The notes under the pieces are model-generated. The model searched no databases. It had not been told where the DNA came from and saw only the letters and a program-made list of their open reading frames with translations. Shown here piece after piece: positions 28,875 to 36,907 of a DNA stretch of 64,000 nt. Numbering within the stretch: position 1 is the stretch's first letter; each line of letters begins with the position of its first letter. This DNA comes from Wolbachia endosymbiont (group B) of Eucosma cana (GTDB lineage: Bacteria > Pseudomonadota > Alphaproteobacteria > Rickettsiales > Anaplasmataceae): contig NZ_OX366334.1 of the NCBI RefSeq assembly GCF_947250645.1, positions 1 to 64,000 of the forward strand. Reading direction: 5' to 3'. A program made the translations under genes and the position numbers.

Positions 28875-29785
28875 CGAATTGCTTTTTCTTCAAATGCATT
28901 CCATAGTTCTTTTTCTAGTGATTTACTATACAACTTATTGATATAAACTACTCCCGTAGGCGAAGTTGTGTTAATTTCAAGAAGGAAGTTATCTATAATA
29001 TCAATGCCAACGAATATTAGCCCTCTTTTCTTTAGCTCAGGACCAATTTTATTACATATTTCGTTGTCTCTATCATTCATTTGGGCAGACTCAAAACTTG
29101 CTCCGAGTCTCAAATTTGTTCTGATTTCTCCGCTAGATTTTGGAACTCGCTTCATTACTCCTATTGGCTTTCCATCCAGTAGCAGTATTCTTTTATCTGT
29201 ATTTATCTTTTTACAAAATGCTTGTGCAATTACAGGACATTCATATTTTGCAATCATGAGATCGACTACCACTTGAATGCTATTTTGGTCTTGTATTCTT
29301 ATTACGTCATTTCCTCCATAGCTATATAGTGGTTTCAAGATGATATCTTGATAGTCGTGACAAAAATTTCTAATCATCGATATATTTTCAGTGATCAAAG
29401 TTGGAGGAATTAGCTCTGGAAATAGTGAAGTAATTAATTTTTCAGGACAGTTTCTTATTTCTGTTGGATTATTTATTACTAACGCAGTAGTCTTTTCTAA
29501 GATATAGGTTGTTGTAATGTACCGCATATCAAATGGTGGATTCTGTCTGATAAATATGATATCCATTTCATTTAGGTTGATTACTACATCCTCTTTTGAA
29601 ATGAAGCTACAATCATCAACGCTGACTTTCTGAGCAAGGGCAATTGGCTGATTTAACTTGAGTGCTAAATTATTAGGTACATAAACAAAAATTTCGTACC
29701 TTCTTCTTTGCGCTTCTTTTATTAATGAAAATGTAGTATCAGCTTCAAAATTTATACTTTCATCCATCTGAAAAGCTACTTTCAT
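28859..29785 (-). CDS. gshB: glutathione synthetase
   Basis: Joins glycine to gamma-glutamylcysteine using ATP. It is 308 residues long with the prokaryotic GshB layout: N-terminal MKVAFQMDESINFEADTTF, DIIFIRQNPPFDMRYITTTY near 75, and the ATP-grasp part with LKPLYSYGGNDVIRI near 154, DKRILLLDGKPIGVMKRVP near 205 and the ending DIIDNFLLEINTTSPTGVV, which holds the metal-binding Glu and Asn. It starts at ATG after AGGGAGGA-like sequence on the minus strand, a good ribosome site. Confidence 0.94.
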   Translation of the reverse strand: MKVAFQMDESINFEADTTFSLIKEAQRRRYEIFVYVPNNLALKLNQPIALAQKVSVDDCSFISKEDVVINLNEMDIIFIRQNPPFDMRYITTTYILEKTTALVINNPTEIRNCPEKLITSLFPELIPPTLITENISMIRNFCHDYQDIILKPLYSYGGNDVIRIQDQNSIQVVVDLMIAKYECPVIAQAFCKKINTDKRILLLDGKPIGVMKRVPKSSGEIRTNLRLGASFESAQMNDRDNEICNKIGPELKKRGLIFVGIDIIDNFLLEINTTSPTGVVYINKLYSKSLEKELWNAFEEKAIRQLSS

Positions 29786-29848
29786 TTATCCTCCCTTCCT
29801 ATTACAATATAATATAGTACCATAAAAGTGTTAATAATGGAGCAAAGT

Positions 29849-30316
29849 ATGGAATTAACAATAGGAAATAATGCACCTGATTTTAGCTTGCCAACAGATT
29901 CTGGTGAGATTTTATCACTGAGTGAATTTTTTAATAAAAAAAATGTAGTTCTTTATTTTTATCCTAAAGACGATACTCCGGGCTGCACAATGGAGGCAAA
30001 AGGCTTTAGAGACAATATAGAAAATTTTTCTTCTCTTGACACAGTGATAATTGGTGTATCAAAAGATAGCGTTAAGTGCCACGCTAACTTCAAAGCAAAA
30101 TATTCTCTGCCATTTTCTTTAGTTTCTGATGAAAATGCTGAAATGTTGGAAAAGTATGGTGTTTGGGTAGAGAAAAGTATGTTTGGCAAAAAGTATATGG
30201 GAGTAGAGCGTACTACTTTTTTAATAGATAAAAAAGGTAAAGTAGTGAAGATTTGGAAAAATGTAAAAGTGAGTGGACATGTTGATGAGGTTTTAGAGGA
30301 AGTAAGCAGAATATAA
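29849..30316 (+). CDS. bcp: peroxiredoxin, Bcp/PrxQ type
   Basis: A thiol peroxidase reducing peroxides in the cytoplasm. I favour ATG 29849 (MELTIGNNAPDFSLP) because GGAG lies six bases upstream; GTG 29828 and ATG 29837 are alternatives. The 155-residue protein has FYPKDDTPGCTMEAKGF with the peroxidatic Cys. The usual resolving Cys five residues later in PrxQ is Lys-Gly here, so it looks like a one-Cys form needing an external thiol. gshB lies divergently upstream, which suits a glutathione-linked role (inference). Confidence 0.92.
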   Translation: MELTIGNNAPDFSLPTDSGEILSLSEFFNKKNVVLYFYPKDDTPGCTMEAKGFRDNIENFSSLDTVIIGVSKDSVKCHANFKAKYSLPFSLVSDENAEMLEKYGVWVEKSMFGKKYMGVERTTFLIDKKGKVVKIWKNVKVSGHVDEVLEEVSRI

Positions 30317-30324
30317 ATTAAAGA

Positions 30325-31404
30325 ATGGCTACCCATTGCTATATAAAAAAATTGAAATTACATAATTTCCGTAGTCATTCAAATTTCGAACTGGATTTAG
30401 ACGATAGATCGGTTGTAATAACTGGTCAAAATGGTATTGGTAAAACTAATATACTTGAAGCAATCTCATTGCTTGCTAAAAGTAATGGCATGAAAAAAGT
30501 AAAAATTAGTGAGATGCAAAATAGACTCAGTAATGAAGATTGGGCAGTGCATTATGACTTTTTTAATGGAACATACTTTAACTCAATTGGTATAGGAAAG
30601 AATCTTAATAATAAACTAATACAAATTGATGGAAAAACACAATCAAGTTATTCATCTCTGTATAGAATATCCAATGTAATATGGCTCATTCCACAAATGG
30701 ACTATATTCTTCTTAATTCTCCGAGCGACAGATTAAAATTTTTAGACCGTATCGTCTCACTGTTTGAAGAAAATTACACTTATTGCTATATGAAATACAG
30801 GAAAGCTAAACATGAGCGAAGTAAACTGCTTAGAGAGAATATTTTAGACGGAAATTGGCTCTCTAGCCTTGAAAATGTCATGGCTACCAATGCAGTTGAT
30901 ATTTTACGTATGCGTTTGTCTGTTTTAAAAATACTACAGGGCACAATTGATAACCATTCTTGTGAGTTTTTTCCAAAGGCAAGTTTGAAATTTAGCAGTC
31001 AGCTAACTTTGAACGATACTGCAGAATATTTTCAGAATCGTCTAAAGGAAAACAGAGAAAAAGACTCATTAACTGGTAGAGTAACCTTTTCTGTACATAA
31101 TGATAATTTTCGGGTTTTTTGCCAAAAAGGGGACATGCCAATAAATCTTTGTTCTACTGGAGAGCAAAAGCTATTACTGCTTTCTATCATCTTATCCAGT
31201 GTAAAAGCAAGGTGTATTTACTACAATAAAGCACCTCTTCTTCTGCTTGACGATATAATGTCGCATCTGGATAAAGATTACAGAAAGGTGTTAATGGAGG
31301 AGGTGTTAAGCATTCAATGTCAAACTTGGATAACCGATGTAAATCAAGATAATTTCAATAACTATCTTTGCTCTTTCAAGTTTGTTGAATTATCAAGTAA
31401 ATAA
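30325..31404 (+). CDS. recF: DNA recombination protein RecF
   Basis: An SMC-like ATPase that helps load RecA at gaps. It is 359 residues long. Walker A is seen in ITGQNGIGKTNILEAISLL near residue 34, the ABC signature in LCSTGEQKLLLLSIIL near 276, and Walker B in APLLLLDDIMSHLDKDYR near 308. It begins 8 bases after bcp. recA and dnaN are elsewhere in this window, not linked to it as in the classic dnaA-dnaN-recF cluster. Confidence 0.94.
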   Translation: MATHCYIKKLKLHNFRSHSNFELDLDDRSVVITGQNGIGKTNILEAISLLAKSNGMKKVKISEMQNRLSNEDWAVHYDFFNGTYFNSIGIGKNLNNKLIQIDGKTQSSYSSLYRISNVIWLIPQMDYILLNSPSDRLKFLDRIVSLFEENYTYCYMKYRKAKHERSKLLRENILDGNWLSSLENVMATNAVDILRMRLSVLKILQGTIDNHSCEFFPKASLKFSSQLTLNDTAEYFQNRLKENREKDSLTGRVTFSVHNDNFRVFCQKGDMPINLCSTGEQKLLLLSIILSSVKARCIYYNKAPLLLLDDIMSHLDKDYRKVLMEEVLSIQCQTWITDVNQDNFNNYLCSFKFVELSSK

Positions 31405-31421
31405 ATTTCAAGCGTGCTGTC

Positions 31422-32582
31422 TCATACATCAAGCTCATATTCGGTATGTAAATCTCTAATTAAAGCCTCAGCGTGTTTTTTTTGAACAACTATACTGATC
31501 TTGATTTCGGATATTGTGACAGCAAGTATTTCTATCTTTTTTTCGCTTAAAACCTTGAGTGTGCGGTACATCACTTCAGTGTTAGACATAATACCAATAC
31601 CAATTATTGAAATTTTAGCTATATTATTGTTTACGACATAATTTTCATTTTTGTTCAATAACTTTGTCATTAAATCAACATCAAATTTAGAAATCAAAAA
31701 GCTTGACCCATGTATCATGTCAACTTTAACGTTTGCTCCTGCTATATCTCTTAAAGTATCCAGAGTATTTGCAAAGTTAGTAAAAGTTACAAGAGCTTCG
31801 TGAGTGCTATAAGTTATTCCAGTAATTAAGTATCTTTCCAGTACATCTTTTTCGTGTAGTACTGTAGTGCCTTCTACTTCCTCAAAAGTGGATAACACTT
31901 GCACCTTAATATTATGCTCCATTGCAAGTTGTACTGAACGATTATGCAATATTTTAGCACCAGATGACGACATCTCCAATATTTCATTGTAAGAGATAGA
32001 TTTAAGCTTGCGTGCCCTTGGAACAATTTTTGGGTCTGCTGTATATATTCCGTCAATATCAGTAAAAATTTCACAAGTCCTAATACCAAAGACTACAGCA
32101 AAGGCAATTGCTGAGATGTCAGATCCTCCTCTACCAAAAGTAGTGATTCTATCATCGTATATACCCTGAAAACCAGCAATGATTGCAGCAGTATAACCCT
32201 CAGCAAAAGATCTTTTTACATGGTCAATTTTTATCTTTTTTATTTTAGACTCAGAATAAAAATTATCCGTTAGAATTGGTAACTGCCAGGCGAGCCATGA
32301 TTTAGCATTAACTCCAACAGACAGAAGAGTGATAGCTAATAACCCGCAAGAGATTTGTTCTCCTGCTGAAAGCAGGACATCATACTCTGATAACTCTTGT
32401 CTACAATTTAAATTTGAAATTTGCCTGGCTTGAAAAGCCATTTGGTCAGTGAATCCTGCAGCAGCAGATACAACAGCAATTACATTATAACCTTTTTCAA
32501 TATCGTTTTTTATTAGATTTGCAACTCGATTTAAGTCAGTTAGCGAAGTACCACCAAATTTTTTTATTATTATTTTGTTCAT
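31422..32582 (-). CDS. lysC: aspartokinase
   Basis: Phosphorylates aspartate, the first step towards diaminopimelate for lipid II. It is 386 residues long. The kinase signature KKFGGTSLTDLNRV is at the N-terminus, GRGGSDISAIAFAV near 170, and FTDIDGIYTADPKIVPRA near 194. Two C-terminal ACT domains follow (FLISKFDVDLMTKLL; ISIIGIGIMSNTEVMYRTL), with the usual site for feedback control. It converges on recF with 17 bases between. Confidence 0.95.
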   Translation of the reverse strand: MNKIIIKKFGGTSLTDLNRVANLIKNDIEKGYNVIAVVSAAAGFTDQMAFQARQISNLNCRQELSEYDVLLSAGEQISCGLLAITLLSVGVNAKSWLAWQLPILTDNFYSESKIKKIKIDHVKRSFAEGYTAAIIAGFQGIYDDRITTFGRGGSDISAIAFAVVFGIRTCEIFTDIDGIYTADPKIVPRARKLKSISYNEILEMSSSGAKILHNRSVQLAMEHNIKVQVLSTFEEVEGTTVLHEKDVLERYLITGITYSTHEALVTFTNFANTLDTLRDIAGANVKVDMIHGSSFLISKFDVDLMTKLLNKNENYVVNNNIAKISIIGIGIMSNTEVMYRTLKVLSEKKIEILAVTISEIKISIVVQKKHAEALIRDLHTEYELDV

Positions 32583-32671
32583 AGTTACAATAAGGTCAAT
32601 TTCACCTTTCTAGAGAGTATAGTTGCTTAATTAAATGTGTTTTTCTGGTCACTAATTAAAGTGATAGAGGA

Positions 32672-34399
32672 TTATTCATCTTTATCACTACCAAGGTCTT
32701 TTAACATACTGTAGTTGCCTTTTCTGAATTTACCTTTTAAAGATGTAACTCCGCTTTCGCTAATACCACTTAAACTTAATGCTGCTCCACCTAGCTGCAA
32801 TCCAATTTCAGACGTTTCGGGAATAACTTTACTAGCCCCTAGATCTTTATAAACCTCCACATTATTCAAATCTGGTAAACGTATTATAATATTTACATGC
32901 GGGAAGTTTGTTGCAACTAGAGAAACTATTTTCTTTATAGTGACTTCGTTCTTTATTGAAACCACAAGAGCTTGAGCTCTTTCTATTCCTACTGATTTTA
33001 AAATTTCATATCTTGTAGCATCTCCAAGATATATAGGGAAACTGTCATTTTTTCCTTCTTTCACTATTTTTGATTGAATATCTACAACAACATAACTTAA
33101 ATGCTCTGCAGTAAGCATTTTCGTTACCATATATCCCACTCTACCAAACCCGGCAACTATTACGTGGTTATAAAGATCTTGTGTGTCTGTTTCGATTGCT
33201 TCATCGTCTAGTATTATTTTTTCAGTGCTAAATGAATTTGCTATCCAGTCTCCTATTCCCGATAAAAGAGGAGTAAAAGCCATAGTTACTGTAGTTACCA
33301 TCATAAGCACTTGAGCGATTTCACTTGATAGTACATCTAATTCATCTGCTAAACGGAATAAAATAAATGCAAATTCACCGCCTTGTGCAAGCAGTAATCC
33401 AGCTTGTATTGCAGGTGCACTTCTAAATCCAAAAAATCTACACAATGTATATATAATGGACGTCTTTAAAACGATAAGGATAATTGATAATAAAGTAACG
33501 AGTGGTAACTTATTGAGTAAAAGGTCAATATCAATAGACATGCCAACAGTCATAAAGAATAAACCAAGAAATAAGTCTTTAAATGGCAATACTGCATGCT
33601 CTACCGAATTCCTGTGTTCTGTTTCTGCAACTAGTAACCCAGCAACAAATGCGCCTAATGCCATTGATAAATGAAATTGTTCAGTAATAAATGCTGATCC
33701 TAATATTATCAGAAGTGTTGTTGATATAAAGATCTCATTACTCTCCATTTTGGCAATAACCGAAAACAATGGCCTCAGTAATAACCTACCAGTTACAAAT
33801 ATCAACACCAATGCAATAGCTGCTTGCACTAATGAGCCTGCCAACGAGCTTATTAAGCTGTGTTCAGAATTGCCAGTAAGCAGAGGCACTAGTACTATTA
33901 GAGGTACCACTGCAAAGTCCTGCATTAGTAGCACTGCTATTGACAATCTACCAACTTGGCTTGCTTGAGAACCCTTTTCTTGCAGAACCTGCAACACTAT
34001 TGCTGTTGAGGATAGTGCAAGTCCACCACCGATAACTGCTGCCATGTTTGTATTTACTCCAAAGGCAAGAGCAATGCACCATATTGCTATCATGGTAACT
34101 ATAACTTGAAGGGAACCAAACCCAAACACATGCCTACGCATAGCGATAAGGCGTTCAAATGTCAATTCAAGACCTATAATGAACAATAGGAAAACTACGC
34201 CAAACTCTGCAAAGTTATCCATTACTTCAACTGAATTTATCAGATTAAACCCATGAGAACCAATCAACGCACCTGCAACAAAGTAACCAAGTACTGGGCT
34301 AATATTCATTTTCCAAAACGCTATGACTATAAACACAGCAGCAGAGAGTAAAATTATAATATCAAACAAATGCTGAGAGCCGCTGTGCATAATATTCAA
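32672..34399 (-). CDS. cation/proton antiporter with TrkA-N domain (KefB/YbaL type)
   Basis: An inner-membrane CPA2-family antiporter of 575 residues. The first 380 residues form about twelve membrane segments, with GYFVAGALIGSHGFNL near 34, LLFIIGLELTFERL near 70 and LLMQDFAVVPLIVLVPLL near 160. The NAD-binding regulatory domain begins VIVAGFGRVGYMVTKML near 412 and ends before a short charged tail. K+ efflux is the family role, regulated in some members by glutathione adducts; the exact ion is unproven. Its ATG overlaps the stop of the upstream thioredoxin-like gene by four bases, so the two are coupled. Confidence 0.9.
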   Translation of the reverse strand: MNIMHSGSQHLFDIIILLSAAVFIVIAFWKMNISPVLGYFVAGALIGSHGFNLINSVEVMDNFAEFGVVFLLFIIGLELTFERLIAMRRHVFGFGSLQVIVTMIAIWCIALAFGVNTNMAAVIGGGLALSSTAIVLQVLQEKGSQASQVGRLSIAVLLMQDFAVVPLIVLVPLLTGNSEHSLISSLAGSLVQAAIALVLIFVTGRLLLRPLFSVIAKMESNEIFISTTLLIILGSAFITEQFHLSMALGAFVAGLLVAETEHRNSVEHAVLPFKDLFLGLFFMTVGMSIDIDLLLNKLPLVTLLSIILIVLKTSIIYTLCRFFGFRSAPAIQAGLLLAQGGEFAFILFRLADELDVLSSEIAQVLMMVTTVTMAFTPLLSGIGDWIANSFSTEKIILDDEAIETDTQDLYNHVIVAGFGRVGYMVTKMLTAEHLSYVVVDIQSKIVKEGKNDSFPIYLGDATRYEILKSVGIERAQALVVSIKNEVTIKKIVSLVATNFPHVNIIIRLPDLNNVEVYKDLGASKVIPETSEIGLQLGGAALSLSGISESGVTSLKGKFRKGNYSMLKDLGSDKDE

Positions 34400-34968
34400 C
34401 CTGTAGAATTAGACCATTTTATTGAACAACCAATGCTTGATTTTTGGTCAACTGGAGGATTGCTAGTTTCTGCAATAAATTTCATGGCTTGAAATAAATC
34501 ACTACTTCCTACTTCGTAATTTTGAACTTTCTCTTTTTTTGTGTTGTTAAAACGCCCGCGATAGCAGAGGGCTAGTTTGGAATTAAAGCCAAAAAAATCA
34601 GGGGTACAAACAGCACCATACTCTTTAGCTACTTCTTGGTTATTGTCAATCAAATATGGAAATGTAAACTTATTTTCCTTGGCAAAATTAATCATGTTTT
34701 CAAAGGAGTCTTCTGGGTACTCATTTACATCATTTGGCATGATTGCAACGGTGTTTACCTGATAATCTTTTTTTAACAAATTAACATCGCTTACTAGATT
34801 GCTAATAATTGATTGAACGTAAGGACAGTGATTGCATATAAACATTACAATGAGACCATTTTCCCCATAGCAGTCACTTAATGTATAATATTTGTTATCC
34901 ACTCCCAGGAGATTGAAATTCTTTGCAGTAAAGTCTAAATTTATCTTAGGAGTGTCTAGCGTAACCAT
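34396..34968 (-). CDS. thioredoxin-like redoxin
   Basis: A 190-residue protein of the AhpC/TSA-redoxin fold (thioredoxin-like family). The motif NHCPYVQSII near residue 47 is preceded by Cys in IVMFICNHCPY, giving a CxxC (CNHC). IDNNQEVAKEYGAVCTPDFF near 108 supplies the cis-Pro loop, and RGRFNNTKK near 137 is typical of this subgroup. There is no signal peptide, so it is cytoplasmic. It overlaps the antiporter gene by an ATGA junction, suggesting redox-linked ion control (inference). Confidence 0.82.
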   Translation of the reverse strand: MVTLDTPKINLDFTAKNFNLLGVDNKYYTLSDCYGENGLIVMFICNHCPYVQSIISNLVSDVNLLKKDYQVNTVAIMPNDVNEYPEDSFENMINFAKENKFTFPYLIDNNQEVAKEYGAVCTPDFFGFNSKLALCYRGRFNNTKKEKVQNYEVGSSDLFQAMKFIAETSNPPVDQKSSIGCSIKWSNSTG

Positions 34969-35070
34969 AGCTCATAGAGAATTGTATACCATAATTTATG
35001 ATCTTATTGCTTAAATGTCAAATGGTTTCTATGTAAACTGTTTGCATTTAGCATTGTAATTATAAAATTT

Positions 35071-35664
35071 ATGTTCATAACCTTTGAAGGAATAGATGGT
35101 TCTGGTAAAACAACACAGTCTGAGTTACTTGCAAATTATTTCAAGCAAATTCACGGTGAAAATAATGTCGTATTGACTAGAGAACCAGGTGGTACTGATT
35201 TTGCAGAAAAAATAAGAGGATTACTACTTAAGGATAATATTGATCCTATTTCTGAACTCTTGCTGCTTATCTCGATGAGGCACGAACATATGAAAAAATT
35301 AATATTGCCAGCTCTTTTAGAAGGGAAAATAGTGATTTGTGATCGGTTTATTGACTCAACTATTGCGTATCAAGGGTATGGACTAGGTGTTGACTTAAGT
35401 CTAATAAGAGACTTACACAAATTAGTGGAAATTAAATATCCAGATATCACATTTATTTTAGATATTGATGTTCAAGTTGGACTCAGCAGAGCAAAAGACA
35501 AAAATAAATATGAAGAGATGAACGTTGATTTTTATAATAAAGTTCGAGAAGGATTTCAAGAAATAGCTAAAAAAGAACCCAAAAGGTGCAGTGTTATTAC
35601 TAAAATTGAAACAAAAAGTGATAATCACGTACAAAATGAAATTATTGATATTGCAAAAACTTAG
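35071..35664 (+). CDS. tmk: thymidylate kinase
   Basis: Phosphorylates dTMP to dTDP. It is 197 residues long. The P-loop FEGIDGSGKTTQSE is at residue 4, the substrate motif LTREPGGTDFAEKIR near 36, DRFIDSTIAYQGYG near 91, and the lid region SRAKDKNKYE near 137. It starts at ATG, 100 bases after the divergent thioredoxin-like gene. Confidence 0.96.
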   Translation: MFITFEGIDGSGKTTQSELLANYFKQIHGENNVVLTREPGGTDFAEKIRGLLLKDNIDPISELLLLISMRHEHMKKLILPALLEGKIVICDRFIDSTIAYQGYGLGVDLSLIRDLHKLVEIKYPDITFILDIDVQVGLSRAKDKNKYEEMNVDFYNKVREGFQEIAKKEPKRCSVITKIETKSDNHVQNEIIDIAKT

Positions 35665-35689
35665 CTACACGCATTGAACTTTTGCTAGT

Positions 35690-36370
35690 TTAAACAGTTA
35701 CCATACCAGCCTGTAGCAAAAAATTGTCAATTTTAGGTGACATTATTTCATATGAAAGACTCTCTTTTTGATTATCTAAAAAACTTTGTATTTCATTTTT
35801 AGGTTTTTCACTTATTGTTCTATATATTCTTGCGCGATTAATTAGCTCATTTCTAATATTCTTATTGCTTGCTTCAGTTATGGTAAAAAATTGATCAAAG
35901 TGATTTAACAGATCCTCGTCTTTTATCGAGGATGCAACGCTATCAATGTCTCTTACATATAAAGCAAGTTTGTGCGCTTTGCTACGATCCTCAAAACAAA
36001 GATTAATCAGTACGTTACAAAACTTACTTTTTGTAATATCTCTTGTTTCTGCTAGCAAAGATTCGATCTCGTCTTGGCAACGCACCCTCTTAACTGATTC
36101 AGCAGGTTCAACCATACCAAGAACATTCTCTACTACAGACTTTTTCTCACAACCAAAAAGAAACGTATAATATCCCATAGATAGGGTCAAAAGAAGGAAT
36201 ATAGCTGGAAGCAAGAAAGGAGCAAGTACATTTTGCGATCCAGGAAAGATAAACCAGATAGCAGTTGCTGCTGATACAGCTAAAAATAACCCTGACATAA
36301 CGAGTTTTATTTTTCTTCTGTATCCGTTATCAATAACCGTATTTACGCCAATAAAAGCCACATCAACCAT
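35690..36370 (-). CDS. hypothetical membrane-anchored protein
   Basis: A 226-residue protein of unrecognised family. Two adjacent hydrophobic segments are seen: VMSGLFLAVSAATAIWFIF near residues 24-42 and FLLPAIFLLLTLSMGYYTFLF near 52-72. A soluble helical domain of about 150 residues follows, containing LAETRDITKSKFCNVL and FTITEASNKNIRNEL. It probably sits in the inner membrane with both ends in the cytoplasm. It converges on tmk. Confidence 0.7.
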   Translation of the reverse strand: MVDVAFIGVNTVIDNGYRRKIKLVMSGLFLAVSAATAIWFIFPGSQNVLAPFLLPAIFLLLTLSMGYYTFLFGCEKKSVVENVLGMVEPAESVKRVRCQDEIESLLAETRDITKSKFCNVLINLCFEDRSKAHKLALYVRDIDSVASSIKDEDLLNHFDQFFTITEASNKNIRNELINRARIYRTISEKPKNEIQSFLDNQKESLSYEIMSPKIDNFLLQAGMVTV

Positions 36371-36477
36371 TGCTCATACCTCACTAAAAGTAATATTAGC
36401 TTAATAATAGCATTGTTGTGATAAGAAATCAATATTATGAATATTTTAATTAATTTATAAAATCATCCAACCAAATA

Positions 36478-36708
36478 GAAAAAAGGCAAAAGAAGTCCCG
36501 AATAGCGAGTTTTAATAATTTAAATTGATAATGTACTAACAAGCGTGATTTGGCTAAATGTAGAAAAAATAAAAAAGACATGCAGCCACTATAATTTAAT
36601 GTAATTCACCAATAAATACCTTAAGTTTTTTACTGAATGTTGCGATTGAGCCTACAGGTCAAAAACAAGCTTTGAGTCAGAAATACCATTGCTATTATAA
36701 TAAGAGAA
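36478..36708 (-). repeat. dispersed non-coding repeat, copy D
   Basis: The most decayed copy: the core GACATGCAGCCACTATAA near 36580 has one change, and the distal end is hard to align. It lies between the hypothetical membrane gene and tRNA-fMet, within a 537-base gap that otherwise holds only AT-rich sequence. Confidence 0.75.
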
Positions 36709-36734
36709 ATCGCGATGTTTGTACAATTGAAAGA

Positions 36735-36811
<77 letters not shown>

Positions 36812-36907
36812 TCGTTGCTTATTTATTATTATATGCGTAATAATAATAAATAAAAGAATAAAATCACACTATTACATATATTTATATATCTATTAACCTT
36901 TCTTAAC